Positions 11,051 through 22,600 of a stretch of 64,000 nucleotides of DNA are shown piece by piece. Position 1 is the stretch's first letter; every line of letters starts with the position of its first letter. Position numbers and translations under genes: made by a program. Below the pieces are notes generated by a model that was given only the letters and a program-made list of their open reading frames with translations, ran no database searches and was not told the origin of the DNA. Source of the DNA: Astropecten irregularis (taxonomy: Eukaryota > Echinodermata > Asteroidea > Paxillosida > Astropectinidae); assembly GCA_963971285.1 (NCBI GenBank), contig OZ020252.1:19691662-19755661 (forward strand). Direction: 5' to 3'.

Positions 11051-12662
11051 AGGACTAGCAAAACGTGTGTCTTAATCTATGGCCAATTTTAGATTAGGTG
11101 AAAGCGATCCATAATATTATAATCTTTTCTGAATAAAAAAACAAGACTCATAAATCATCATACATTATTCCCCAATAAAACAAAGTCCCACTAGAGATAG
11201 AAACATAACTTGGGCAAGCTGAGACAGATACATCCATTTATTTATTTGTTTATTCATGTTAGTGTTTTTTTTTATCTATACACCATTTCAGCGAGACAAT
11301 CGCCAATTACAGGAACGATTAACAGAAAGAAGACTGATATGCACAATGAACCTAAAACGATATAAATAGAAATATATATACATATATACATGTACATCAA
11401 AATAGCATTCTATATTTAGCAACAACAACACTCCGGAGAGTATAATAAAGGTGTAGAAAAGGGACATATAGAAGAAGAAACAAAGAAAAGAAAAGGAAAG
11501 AAAAGGAAATATAGAATGTAAGGAATGTACTCGAAGGGGGCATAGCAATATATGAAGCATTGCCTTGGAAATCTACCGATGTCCCAAAAGACCAAAGAAC
11601 AGCTATAACCCACTCCTGTCACAGACCAACCTCCACATCATGTCGTGGGAGGCTCGTATTAATATTGTCAGTGTGGGTTTTGTATAATGACAAAGGTATA
11701 TTTCTTCAAGGAAGATTCAAGAGGAGGCAAAAAATGTACAGTTGCTGTTTTTTTTCTGGAGTCTGGGGTACAGTATATACAAGCTACATGTATCTGTCTC
11801 TCGTATTGTCCCTAACCCTCCCACGTTTCTCTAGTCCATGTTTTCATACTGTATACTGCATTGTGGTTGCACAAAGTGGTGCATGAATACCAGCTTGTAT
11901 CCGACACTGAATCCACTGTCCCCGCACACATCTCTGTAATAATATTTTGAACATCTATTGGGTTTTCTCCTTTCCTTTTCTTTCCCTGTGCAAAGCATGC
12001 AGTGCATGTCCCGTGTCTGAATCTTTGGGAGTATTTTCGGTGTGTTTATTCTTAGACCAAGAGATACAGTACAAACAGAGAGATCTGTGTTTCGGCGATA
12101 TTTGAGCAGAGTTTGAGTCTTTTAAAAGGCTTTGGGGTTACCTACTCTAGACGTCAGAGGTATATTGCCTTGTTGATTCAGGTTGACAACCTGTCTGCAA
12201 TGACCAAAAAGTACTGCCATACTTCGAATCTGTTTTGGAGATGAAGATCGTGGATCTTTTCGAAGCCTGTTTTCGGCACTACGCTTGCGCACGCAAAGGA
12301 CAGTGAGTAATCGTGCGGATTTGTACATCTCTCAGGCCGTGCCCTAGCAACAATTTCACCCAGAATGCTTTGCGCATAGGCCTACACCGTTTGGGTCCGT
12401 TTTGCGCAATCTTCGATAAAGTCCATGGATAATATAACGCAAAGAAAACAATGTTGATAAAAATGCCTTTCTTAAAAGCAATAGTTGCTTTTAAGAAAGA
12501 ATGATTTATTGGAATCAGCAAGTATTCCTTGGAATGCATGCAAATATGCAAAATAAAAGCAACTTAGATGTTACAAAAATGTCTCAAACCGTTGAAATGC
12601 CCAGTTACATTTCAAGTTCGAAAGCACACGTGTATAGTCTGAAGGTGGAGGCCATTGGTTGC
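11051..12662. other. Intergenic DNA between genes 1 and 2, second part
   Basis: No gene recognised. A purine-rich tract (GAAAAGGAAAGAAAAGG) at 11460-11515 and several TACATGTA words are visible. ORFs of up to 108 codons lack splice or family support. Confidence 0.5.
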
Positions 12663-12858
12663 GTGCCTGTACGAAATGAGGCTTGAAGTAAGACTTAGGG
12701 TTGATTTTGCTACCTCCATTCTGTGTCCTTAATAATTGAAGGGCTTGAGATACACGGCGAAGCTAAGCTGGATAGGGGCCTTTCCTCGGCTTCGTCATTT
12801 CGTTTTGTTTTGGGGCCTCAACATGTCGGTATCGAAGTAAGTTCTAAGCCTAGCCTGA
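12663..12858. repeat. Foldback repeat, family E copy 3
   Basis: Left part GAGGCTTGAAGTAAGACTTA, centre GCTTGAGATACACGGCGAAG and GGGGCCTCAAC, right part CTAAGCCTAGCCTGATGATA. Same family as 387-606 and 4561-4771. Confidence 0.55.
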
Positions 12859-13376
12859 TGATACGGAATGGCTAACAAGGCTAATGGCTAACTATGTGTG
12901 CCTCTTGTGCGCACCATCTGACAGGTGTGTCTACGATGCACGTCATGTCTCCAGCCCTTTTTAACACAGTTTTATGCGTCTCGATCAATGTCTGCACCTG
13001 CCTGTGTGCAGTATAGTATAGTTACAGTATAGTAATATGGCAAGGTCTCTTAAAGTGACATTTGAAAGACACGCCAACTCTAAAAGCTTAAGTTCAAAGG
13101 TTCGTGGGCAAAAACAGAGAAACAACATCCGACAACAGCTCATGTGAACTTTTTTCTCTCAAACATAGGCCAAATGTATAGAAATAGTTATCAGGTTAAA
13201 TCAAGTTTCAAGGAAAATGAACAAGAGTACTTACGAGGCAAATCGATTCTGTATGCTAGCACAGAGGATTTCTCGTGTTTGGTGGAAGTATTTGGAGCGT
13301 GGGTTGAGGCGGATACGAAGGTGGATGTTTCAGACCGTGGGTGGACGGCAGAGCTTCAAAATATCAAAGTATACTA

Positions 13377-13872
13377 AAGCCCTTTTCACACGACGCCAAA
13401 AAAACTCTCAACCATTGAGAAATTCTCTCACGGTTGCGAAATCTTACAAAAGTGTAATCGTGTGAAAGGACACCAATGCTTGAGAGTGACCGACGTCCAT
13501 GGTGAATCCTTGAGAGATTTTGACCGAGGTCCAGACCTACGACAAAATTTCTCAAGGGTCCCTTGCGAAGTGCTTTGCACTGCGCATGCTTGTGTTTTCT
13601 ATGTGTTTCATTGCTTTTTCCGACTGCGCGCACGCCCACGTGCTTTACGCGCAACCTCAGCGTCGTGATGGTACTAGGAGCGTTTTACATTCATAAATGC
13701 ATAGTTTATCGATTACCCGCGTTCCGTCTCAAGGGAGGCTTGCGAAATGTTACACTGTGCCGTGTGAAAGGACGCAAAAGTGGCCAGCGTAAAACCGTTT
13801 TGTAAGATTTCGCAACCATGAGAAAATGTCTCAATGGTTGAGAGTTTTTTTGGCGTCGTGTGAAAAGGGCTT
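13377..13872. mobile_element. Long terminal inverted-repeat element, 496 bp (family F)
   Basis: The left 75 bp begins AAGCCCTTTTCACACGACGC and includes AACTCTCAACCATTGAGAAA and TTGCGAAATCTTACAAAA. The right 78 bp is its reverse complement ending GGCGTCGTGTGAAAAGGGCT. The interior holds further GTGTGAAAGGAC words in direct orientation. No transposase ORF, so a non-autonomous DNA transposon. The target duplication is short (TA or TAA) and uncertain. Confidence 0.75.
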
Positions 13873-15483
13873 AAGAGTACCTACTCAAAACACTCAAAGC
13901 TTGTCTTGAATCAAAGTTAGTTGAAGCCGGACATGGCACATTAAACAAAAAAAAACATAAAGCGATCCAATCTTGGACGATTTACAGTGGAGGTACCAAT
14001 ATGCACCTTTGTAGTTACACGAGAAGTTCGCTAGAACTCTCCCAACACATTTGGAACATTTTGATATTTTTCGAGTATTTTTCAACGGGTTATTTCAGTG
14101 TTAAAATCTTACAGCGCGTAAAAGTCAGAAATTTTTGAATGATGTCACCACCAGCCGTCGCCGCCGCCAAAGCAGCATACGGGTTCTCTACTTCATTTAA
14201 AAACAAGTAAAAAGTATCTTTTTAAAGATGAAATATAGATAATGTTTTCATGAATTACAGATAACTCTTTCCGAGTAAATTCCCACGCAACTCGACTTAT
14301 AGGATTTGAGGGTGGGGTTGGGGCGTGGTTGGAAAGGTCATCAGAGGTTCTGTGCCGGTTGCTGGCTTTCGGAGCCCCTGGGATCGAGTGGGAAACTCCG
14401 GGGCATAAATCATTGCTCGCCGAGGCAGTACTGGGTTTCCCACACGATGGGGGCGGCGCTTAGTGCTAATTACTCGCTTACCACTGAGGACAAATCGTCA
14501 AGAGTGATCTACACTATACTGTTGTACCATTTTGAGTCTGTGTAAGTGTGAAACCAAATTGCTTAGCTTGTTTCTAATTAACAGTTGATCATTGGACGAT
14601 AGCAGTGAAGGATAAAGCGTCGTGTATCGTTCCATAATGTATTACGTATTACGATGGTGTGGAATAACTTAATATAGAACGTGCCTTATAAATGATATGA
14701 TTTATTTAGTATTATTCACCGATCATTTCTGTTTTTATACTATGAGGAGTGCAGTCTTTTGTCCTTTAGGTCCCAAACAAGGTTATCAGATCGTCTGAGT
14801 CGAAAGGTACATCGGCACGTTGCAGGATTAGTAAAGTAAAGTCATCTGCAGTATCTGCAGTCTTAAGTTTGTCGAATTTTAAAAGGTGAAAGGTATACTG
14901 TGTTGAAAAGGATCAACAACGTTATTTTTTTCAATCCCGGTCTAAAATTTGGCTTCGTAAAAAAAAGCAATATGACACGTGGATTCTATTTAGATTATAT
15001 AAACCGGTCAACATTTCATACCGTTTCCCAAAGGACAAGACAAGACCGACTGGCTTTCTTCTTCAAATATACTTTATTACTTACTTGATTTGACGGACCT
15101 GTATCTTTTATTCGCTCTCGAGAGAATTTGTGAAGTGGTCATCGACCTTAAGCCATCTATCTGGGGAGGGTAATCCTGGCGTACCGGTACGAACACCCTC
15201 ATCCTTTACAAGGGCACTGCCAGAGCTCAAAGCCCCTCCGTATACATATTCTAATAAGAAAGGGAAGAAGAAGAAGAAACAAGAGAGGGTTGAGCAGTTA
15301 AAACAAACACTTATGGATGGTATATGAGGGACCTTTGGCAGGTGTCATGGGACGAATTGGAGTTGATATCATCTTGGGTATCACATGACACCGACACGCG
15401 GCAAGTACATAAACAGCAAGACCCCAATGAGTCAAAGTCAAGTCCTGGGCAATGCATTAATGTACCGATGGGAAACACTGATT
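13873..15483. other. Intergenic DNA, no feature recognised
   Basis: Unique-looking AT-rich sequence. A GC-richer patch at 14290-14460 has a 79-codon ORF without splice or family support. Nothing further can be named. Confidence 0.5.
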
Positions 15484-15822
15484 TAAAGGTACAGTACAGG
15501 ATTGATAAAATACCCAAACAGAATATGTTCACAGATTTACGAATAACTTTGAGGGTACGAAGATAGTGCTGGTAGAAACATACCGTTAAGATATTTCGCA
15601 TGAAATGGTGTATTTATCCAGGAATTAATAAAACAAAGACCGAAAACAGTTTTGATCTCGGGGTAAGGTCAAACCAAAACCAGAAAAATTGAGTTGAGTT
15701 TCGCTATTTTCTCGTGACTCAGATTGAGCTAAACAATTTTAACAGGTTTATTATTTCATGCACATCAGACAAAGTGTGAGTGCTGCTCTGTGACCTTTAC
15801 CAATGATGTATTATACCTTTAA
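15484..15822. repeat. Inverted-repeat element, family G, complete copy
   Basis: Begins AAAGGTACAGTACAGGATTG and ends ACCAATGATGTATTATACCT, followed by TTAA. Contains GGTGTATTTATCC, GACCGAAAACAGTTTTGATC and GACTCAGATTGAGC. It serves as the reference copy of the roughly 340 bp family in this window. Confidence 0.75.
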
Positions 15823-16047
15823 TGATGGGGCGTGGTTTAGGGTGAAATATTGATGAGGGTTAGTGTGAAATACCGATGGGCGATTATGGGGTTCCTATGA
15901 GAGATAATATCACACGAAATTGATGGCAATCAAGTCATATTAATTATACACCTGTCATGACAGAATTGCTTCTTCCAATAAAACATAAAGGGAAACTGAT
16001 TTGATTAGTAAAATGAAGTCAATTAAAGACGATAAAAAAAATGACTG

Positions 16048-16116
16048 AAGAGGAATTCGAGCCTGCGACTTCCCGAACAACATATCGGTGCTCTACCAAC
16101 TGAGCTATATCCAGCT
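16048..16116 (-). repeat. tRNA-headed SINE fragment
   Basis: On the minus strand: GGATATAGCTCAGTTGGTAG, then AGCACCGATATG and a B box CGCAGGCTCGAATTCC. Directly abuts the G element starting at 16117. Confidence 0.55.
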
Positions 16117-16487
16117 TAAAGGTAATATCATACTTTGATTTTTGTCAAAGAAATACAGATTCATGGGCACAATTCATGGGAAGATACGGTAACAGTCATC
16201 TGTGAACATTTCAGTCCCATACGGTGCCCACTTTCTGAGAAAACTGAAGCAAAAAAACGGCCACGGTATTTCTTAAGTCTTTTCTCTTTTATTTTTGATC
16301 TTTAAAAGATCAAAAATAATTTTGGTCATTGGTTTTACTCTTTTCTAGATGAATACAGCATTTTAGGCAGAAAAAAAATGTAACTGTATGCTTCTATACC
16401 ATCACCATATTTATACCCTGTAAGTTATAGGTAAATCTGGGAACATTTCTGTTTCGGTATGCTACCAAAGTATGATGCTACCTTTAA
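16117..16487. repeat. Inverted-repeat element, family G variant
   Basis: Ends AAAGGTAATATCATACTTTG and AAAGTATGATGCTACCTTT are inverted. The interior has AGATTCATGGGC, CCCATACGGTGCCCACTTT and TTTTGATCTTTAAAAGATC. This GGTAATATCA sub-type recurs at 17557, 21396, 45436 and 57168. Confidence 0.7.
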
Positions 16488-17404
16488 ATGATTTTAACAA
16501 GGTCCCAAACTGTCAAATTCATCTTCATGGTTGACATTCAGAAGCCAAGAAACTGAATTCATGCAGCTATACCAAGGCTTTATTGCAATTATATCAACAC
16601 ACGCTGCTAGCCTTAAATAACACATCGGTATCCCTCACAGATGATATGGTTTGTTTGTTTATTAATGCAAAACAAACACATTTCTTTACCGTGTCCATGA
16701 TTTTTCTCCTCAATTTTTTATTCCCATATTCTAATTTGAACTGCTCAAACACTGCCAGGTCCATAAATTTGCCATTTTAGAGCTTACTTCGACCGTACAA
16801 ACTTAGATTCGAGGTGCTACGTTCAATTAGTTTGAAAGGTCGCGATTATTATAGACGGAATGAACAACTAATTTGTTATTTGGTGAAGGTTCTTAACATC
16901 TAATGAATTTTTTTTAACACGTGATGGGAATAATATAGGATACAAATAAGCATACATCAGTCGGCTATACAAGATGCCCGCTGTGGACTGACGTTGCACG
17001 CAAATGGCACTCGAAAATGGAAAGGGGGATTTTATTTACTATTGGTTTTCCTAATTACAGAAATGCCACTTATTTTTGCAACATCCGCGGGAAATACTCG
17101 TGTAAGGCTGGAAATTGATAGCCTTTGCTATACGTTTTTTTTTTATTATTGGTTCATATGAAACATTGGAAAAATCAAACAACAAGAGCACGACCACGTC
17201 AGATGAATGATATGAACAAAAATAATTATGTCATTGTAACATTAACGGTGCAGATGAAAAGGTTTGTGACTCTGTTTCAGTATGGCCTGGGTGAAGAACT
17301 TCATTATAATCCTTCATACTGAACGTGAATGGACATTCCTGTGCCAGTTTATTAGTTTCTGGATGCTGGATGGAGGTGGATGCTTTTGCATTAATCTGTG
17401 GCTA

Positions 17405-17975
17405 ATGCCATGTAGCTGCTAAGCACAAAACATTGGTTAACACAAAATGTCTCTCCCAATGAAACAAACCACCATTGAAAATTCCATTTGATATTCATGG
17501 TCAGCGTACAACAGCCAAAGAATAATCACAAGTGATACACAACACATGGACTGGTCTTTATCAAAGAAATGCAGATTCATGGCCAAAATATCAAGACAGA
17601 TAAAATAACAGTCATCTGTGAAAATTTCAGTCCCATACGGTGCCCACTTTTTGAGAAAACAGTGAAAACATCCACAGTATTTCTTAAGTCTTTTCTCTTT
17701 TATTTTTGATCTTTTAAAAGATCAACAAGATTTTCGGTCGTTGTTTTACCCTAATTTCTAGATAAATATACCATTTCAGGCGGAACAATCTTAACGGTGT
17801 GTTTCTTCTACCAGCATTATCTTCATACCGTGTAAGTTATATGTAAATCTGTGAACATTTCTGTTTTGATTTCTTTTGATTTCTTATGATACTACCTTTA
17901 ATCCTGTTTTTATCAAGACAAACATGTCATGGTTAGCAGATGTTTGTGCTAAGCAGGGCCGTTCAATTGGCCCCG
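17405..17975. repeat. Family C foldback element split by a nested family G element
   Basis: The left half (about 17405-17556) has AGCTGCTAAGCACAAAAC and AAACAAACCACCATTGAAAATTCC. The right half (about 17897-17975) has AATCCTGTTTTTATCAAGAC and GTGCTAAGCAGGGCCG followed by TTCAATTGGCCCC. Between them sits a G-type element with CAGATTCATGG, CCCATACGGTGCCC and AAAAGATCAA. The order gives a relative age: C first, G second. Confidence 0.65.
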
Positions 17976-19426
17976 GGTGAAAGCTACGTTCGGATTGGAC
18001 TACCTGGCGGGATAAGTGACGAAATTACATCATCGTCAAAGGCGCCACGACTCGCGAATTAGCACCTTATTTTACGGGAGTGCTTTCGTGCATATTTCGG
18101 GCAGAGTCCAATCAGGAATTCAGTCAGCAAACTAATGCGATACACGTAACTCCACTTTCTCCCTATAGTCTGTTGCTTTCTTGCGAAAACCTGTGTGGAA
18201 ACAACCAAATCGGGACGATGATGAAACAGAAGACATGGCACAGGAGGTCCTGTTAAAAATACCTTGCAACGCGATGTATATAGAAATTCCAGAGGGACTC
18301 GTTTTGCCAGCAAACACGTTTTGCATGGCTGTTCGCAATTTTGTGGCGGCCAGGGCTAGGGCTATAGGGTTACGGCTACGGCTTGGACATCTCTGCAATG
18401 AACAGAAAATCAATCATCAGCAACATTAGCCAAAGTCGTTTTAATCGGATTCCGGAAAATATGCCCAAAATGTGGATTATTATAGTGACCCTACGTATCT
18501 TCTGGTCCTCGTCAGTGCTAAGTCCCTTCGGGAACAGAAACCGACGTCAACCGGGAGAGAATTGGATCGACGCTAATGGTCAGGCATCGTCAACTTACAA
18601 AAGATTTGCCACAACTTTGCATAAGATCGTCGACTTTAAACGATAATTATTGACCGATGTATATGCATGTCTTTCAATATGTGGTTCTTTAATATTCATC
18701 TTCAATAAGTAACACATGCACGACGCCAGTAAATAATGGTACAAGACAATAACAAACAGCTCCAATTCTTATTGTCATTGAAATGTACACCGAGTATTCA
18801 TTTCACAATGTAGGCCAGGGTATATAGTTCTGTATATTATCTTCAATTCCTTACATCTCCCTCCTCACATCACCCTTGTGTTAGACTATTCCCAAAGCGT
18901 TTTGCAGTGTAATGGAAATGATATATCGTGCAGTAACGCATTGTCCACCCTACTCAGAAAATATTTATAACCTACAGAGCTCCTGGGAGCTAAAACCAGA
19001 TCTTACGCGAAGGCGTTAGTGTATGAGCGAGTTAGACTTTTTAATAAGGCACTGGTCAGAAGGCGGATGAAAAGAATGCCCCATGTGTATTGAGACTATT
19101 AGCAACAACAACCCTTTACTAAGATAGAGAAGAAAAAAATAAGGTCCCAATTGAGACAGTGCAGTAACATGTCTAAAAGTAAAAGCGAAAGTTTGTAGAA
19201 GGGGGATCTTTTTTGTAGGCGGAGACTGACGTGCGATGAACCGGTAAGAATGGTTCCACGTGACTTTGCTAGTGAGTCTGCCCCCACTGCCGTACCTACC
19301 CACACACCATAGAGCAGTAGAATCAACCGCTCCCTAGCCATTCCGATTGGTACTTGTCTAAACTGCCTATCTGATATTAGTGATGATGATCGGGATGATA
19401 ATGGTTGTGATGCGTGTGTGGTGGGG
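17976..19426. other. Intergenic DNA upstream of gene 2
   Basis: No coding exon can be supported. ORFs near 18181-18430 and 18383-18646 lack motifs and splice context. The last few hundred bases are the presumed promoter-proximal region of gene 2. Confidence 0.5.
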
Positions 19427-19434
19427 TATAAAAG
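19427..19434 (+). promoter_or_regulatory. TATA box of neurotrophin-like gene 2
   Basis: TATAAAAG lies 217 bp before the start codon at 19644, predicting transcription from about 19457 and a leader near 185 nt. Spacing is close to that of genes 1 and 3. Positional inference. Confidence 0.6.
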
Positions 19435-19643
19435 GTAAGCGATCTTTTGGAATTCTTAGCTTGCTACATTTCCATCCACACGGAGAAAGTTGCTGTAGGC
19501 TTGGTAAGGTGTGTCCCGTGGATGGTCAGCAAACTCAGAGTTTAACACACTGTGCTCAAGTCGTTCTTCCTGCCTTTGGGAACAAGTGATACACGTTTGG
19601 CAGGCGTTCGTTACGACTGGTACCACTACGTCTTGACATAATT

Positions 19644-22600
19644 ATGTTGACTTTTCAAGCTGCCATGAAACTCCAATCAATGACTGTGTTAGTCATAACA
19701 TTATTAGGTAAGTCGTTTGTTTCACTCCGCTGATACTGCATACCTTTCAAGCGCATTTCCAACTTTTTTTTCCAAAAAATTCACTTTCACTTAGTCATCA
19801 AGATGAAACGGGAAAATTATTTGCTAAATTAAGCGCAAAAATTAAGGATTGTATGGTTGTTATTGGGTCCTATTTCTTCGCGGGTTGATATTACGACTAG
19901 GTCTATTCTTTCGTATCAGATTTAAAAGAACATGGCATTATTTCATCAAATAAATTGATAACTATTTTCTCTATTTACCAATAGAATAACTCATTCCTGC
20001 CGTAAGCGTACGGTACACTTGCCGCATACAACAATCTGTTACAACAATTTCATTATAAATGACCTACATCAACGTTCACATATCTGCAATACATGATGAA
20101 TAACCGAATGACATGGGTTCAACTGCTCATTAGCAAGAATTTTGAGCTAAATCTTTTTTCAAAATCGACACGAAATAATGGATGTGGACCGACCTTCTAT
20201 TCATTTTGAAAGCATTCTGCTCGTGTTGCGATTCATAGAATATTAGGTGAACATTTGAAGGAAATCTGTAAGCGGCGATCTTTCAAAGAATAATTATATT
20301 ATACACAATTAAACAAGACCACAAGTGGTCGCTATGACAGAGAAATTAGACATTTCTTAACATAAGACCGAAGACTCGATCTCGCAAATAGCCAAGATAG
20401 TCTTGAAATGCCCTTGCATTAATTCTACTGTTGCTACATAGAGCGTGATATTACCGTGAATGAATTTGGTATGACTATTTTTATGATCTGTAAGTGGAGA
20501 TTATGATTGTATGTGACTCCCCTGAACATAAATAGCAATGCAATTATAAAGTCCATCAGTTCTGATCAATCTTCGACAAGATTTAAATTTCACCTTTCAA
20601 ATTTCATAGTATTACCTTGGAGGAGGGCAATGCCAGTCTGACGTTCGGTTCGGTAGTTGTCCCTATTAAGTTGCCTTATAGTTTGAACATTGCCTCATGT
20701 GATACAGCCCTTAAGGGATCTGTGCTTCGTGCGTCACTATGCACGAAACGTCAATTTGCAGGGGTGTCATCACCATGTACATACCGCTGCCCGACGAATC
20801 AATTTTGTTCATTTATTTTCGAGATGCCTGTCATTTTAGGCATACCCACTTTTCATCAAAGCCATAACGTAAAAGCACCTCTTGGTGTATTATGTATATA
20901 ATATGCAGATATTTTAAAATTTCGCGGTTGATCTCCTAAAGTCAACCTTATAAATAGTAATCAACCATCTCCTCTTATAGTGAGTTATGTCTAAAAGCAA
21001 CGTACTCGATCTGATAGAGACACTTTTTCATAGCAAATGGTCACGCGTTATCAATCAAAATGGCTTTGAATTGGCGATTTGTTTCTGTCGGAGTAAAACA
21101 ATTTTGCATGATAAAAAAAAGTGTGAGTAAAACTGAGAAACGGTGAAATCTGAGATGAGTGTGTATCCATTAATTGCTGAAAGAGATACGTGGGGATGAC
21201 ATGTTTTAACATTGGCATCGAATTTTGAAACTTGGTGAATTAACCAAAATAGGTGAGCCAATGATTAAAGGTATCATGCAGTGTTAGACAATTAGGCTTT
21301 GCCATATAGAGCGCGGCGTTAATTTGCCAATACATTAATGAATCATTCAAAATGCTGACCAGTGATGGATTTCACAAAACACAGCGATTAATCTTAAAGA
21401 TATAACTTCATGCTTTGGTTTGTGTCCCAGAAATGCAGATTCATGGGCAAAATTGTCAAGACAGATATACAGTAACAGTCTTCTGTGAAATTCCCAGTAA
21501 CATAGTGCCTATGTTTTGAGAAAACGGTAAAAACGGTTATGGCATTTGCAAATCTTTTCACAGGAGTTTTGTTGTCCTTATTCGGGGGTAATTGATTTTA
21601 CCCTTTCTGGATAATAATAATAATAACATGCAATTATAGAGCGCTCTTACAAAGGTAAATTTCTTAACATTAAATAAATACTGGCACAAATGAAAAGATA
21701 AATAAAGCATTTCGGCCAGAAAGAAATTGACCAGTGCTGGGCAGAAAACCCGACTAGTCGACTTGTCGCGACTATGTTTCTACCATTAAAAATTATGCCC
21801 TGTAAGATATAGGCAAATAATGTGAATATTTCTGTTTTGGTATGCAACCAAAGAATGATAGCACTTTTATCTTGGAACTGCCAGTATCATCATGGTGATA
21901 TTGCGAGTTCACACTTAACACTTGACAGTTCGGATTGATTTATACATTAAAGGGATGGTACAGAATTGGTAAGACAAAATACACTTCAAGATCACAGATT
22001 CACATAAAACTTACACAGTATAATGGTGATGATAGGAGAAAACATCCCATGAAATGTTTTTGTCTGAAATGGCATATTCGTAAAAAAATAAATGAAACTA
22101 TTTTCCGATTGGAATAAATCGCTTCGAAGTGTTTTATTCATTCGTTAAAATTTGTAAATGGGTTTTCACTATTTTTCTCGTGACCCCGATGGCTGAATGA
22201 CCTCAAACTTCTACAGGTTTATCAGTTTAGGTATATGATGGATTACATAATGTGCTTTCACTGTCAGCAACGGATTTGTCGCAAAAACCAGTTTTGTACC
22301 ATCCCTTTAAGATGATAAGATTTGGTTCTATCTTAAATCGAAGCCAGACCACAAGACATCACTATTTGTTGCAGTGTATACTTTAATGTACATATTCCTG
22401 TATCTTATTACGGCTATGAGAACATGCCGCGGGCCACAATGAACTGTTCATTTCGGTCGACAGTTTCTGGTGTAACTGGCCAAATCTCAAAAACAAAAAT
22501 GTTTTATAAAATAAACGGAAGGGAGAACATAGAACTAAAGCTTTAAAGGCAGCGTACAGGATTTGCAAGGCCTTCAAAAGAATTATTGAGTTTGAAACAG

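Noticed and set aside
18181-18646. Overlapping ORFs of 82-87 codons as a small gene
   Set aside because: Different frames, no splice sites or motifs, and chance length for this region.
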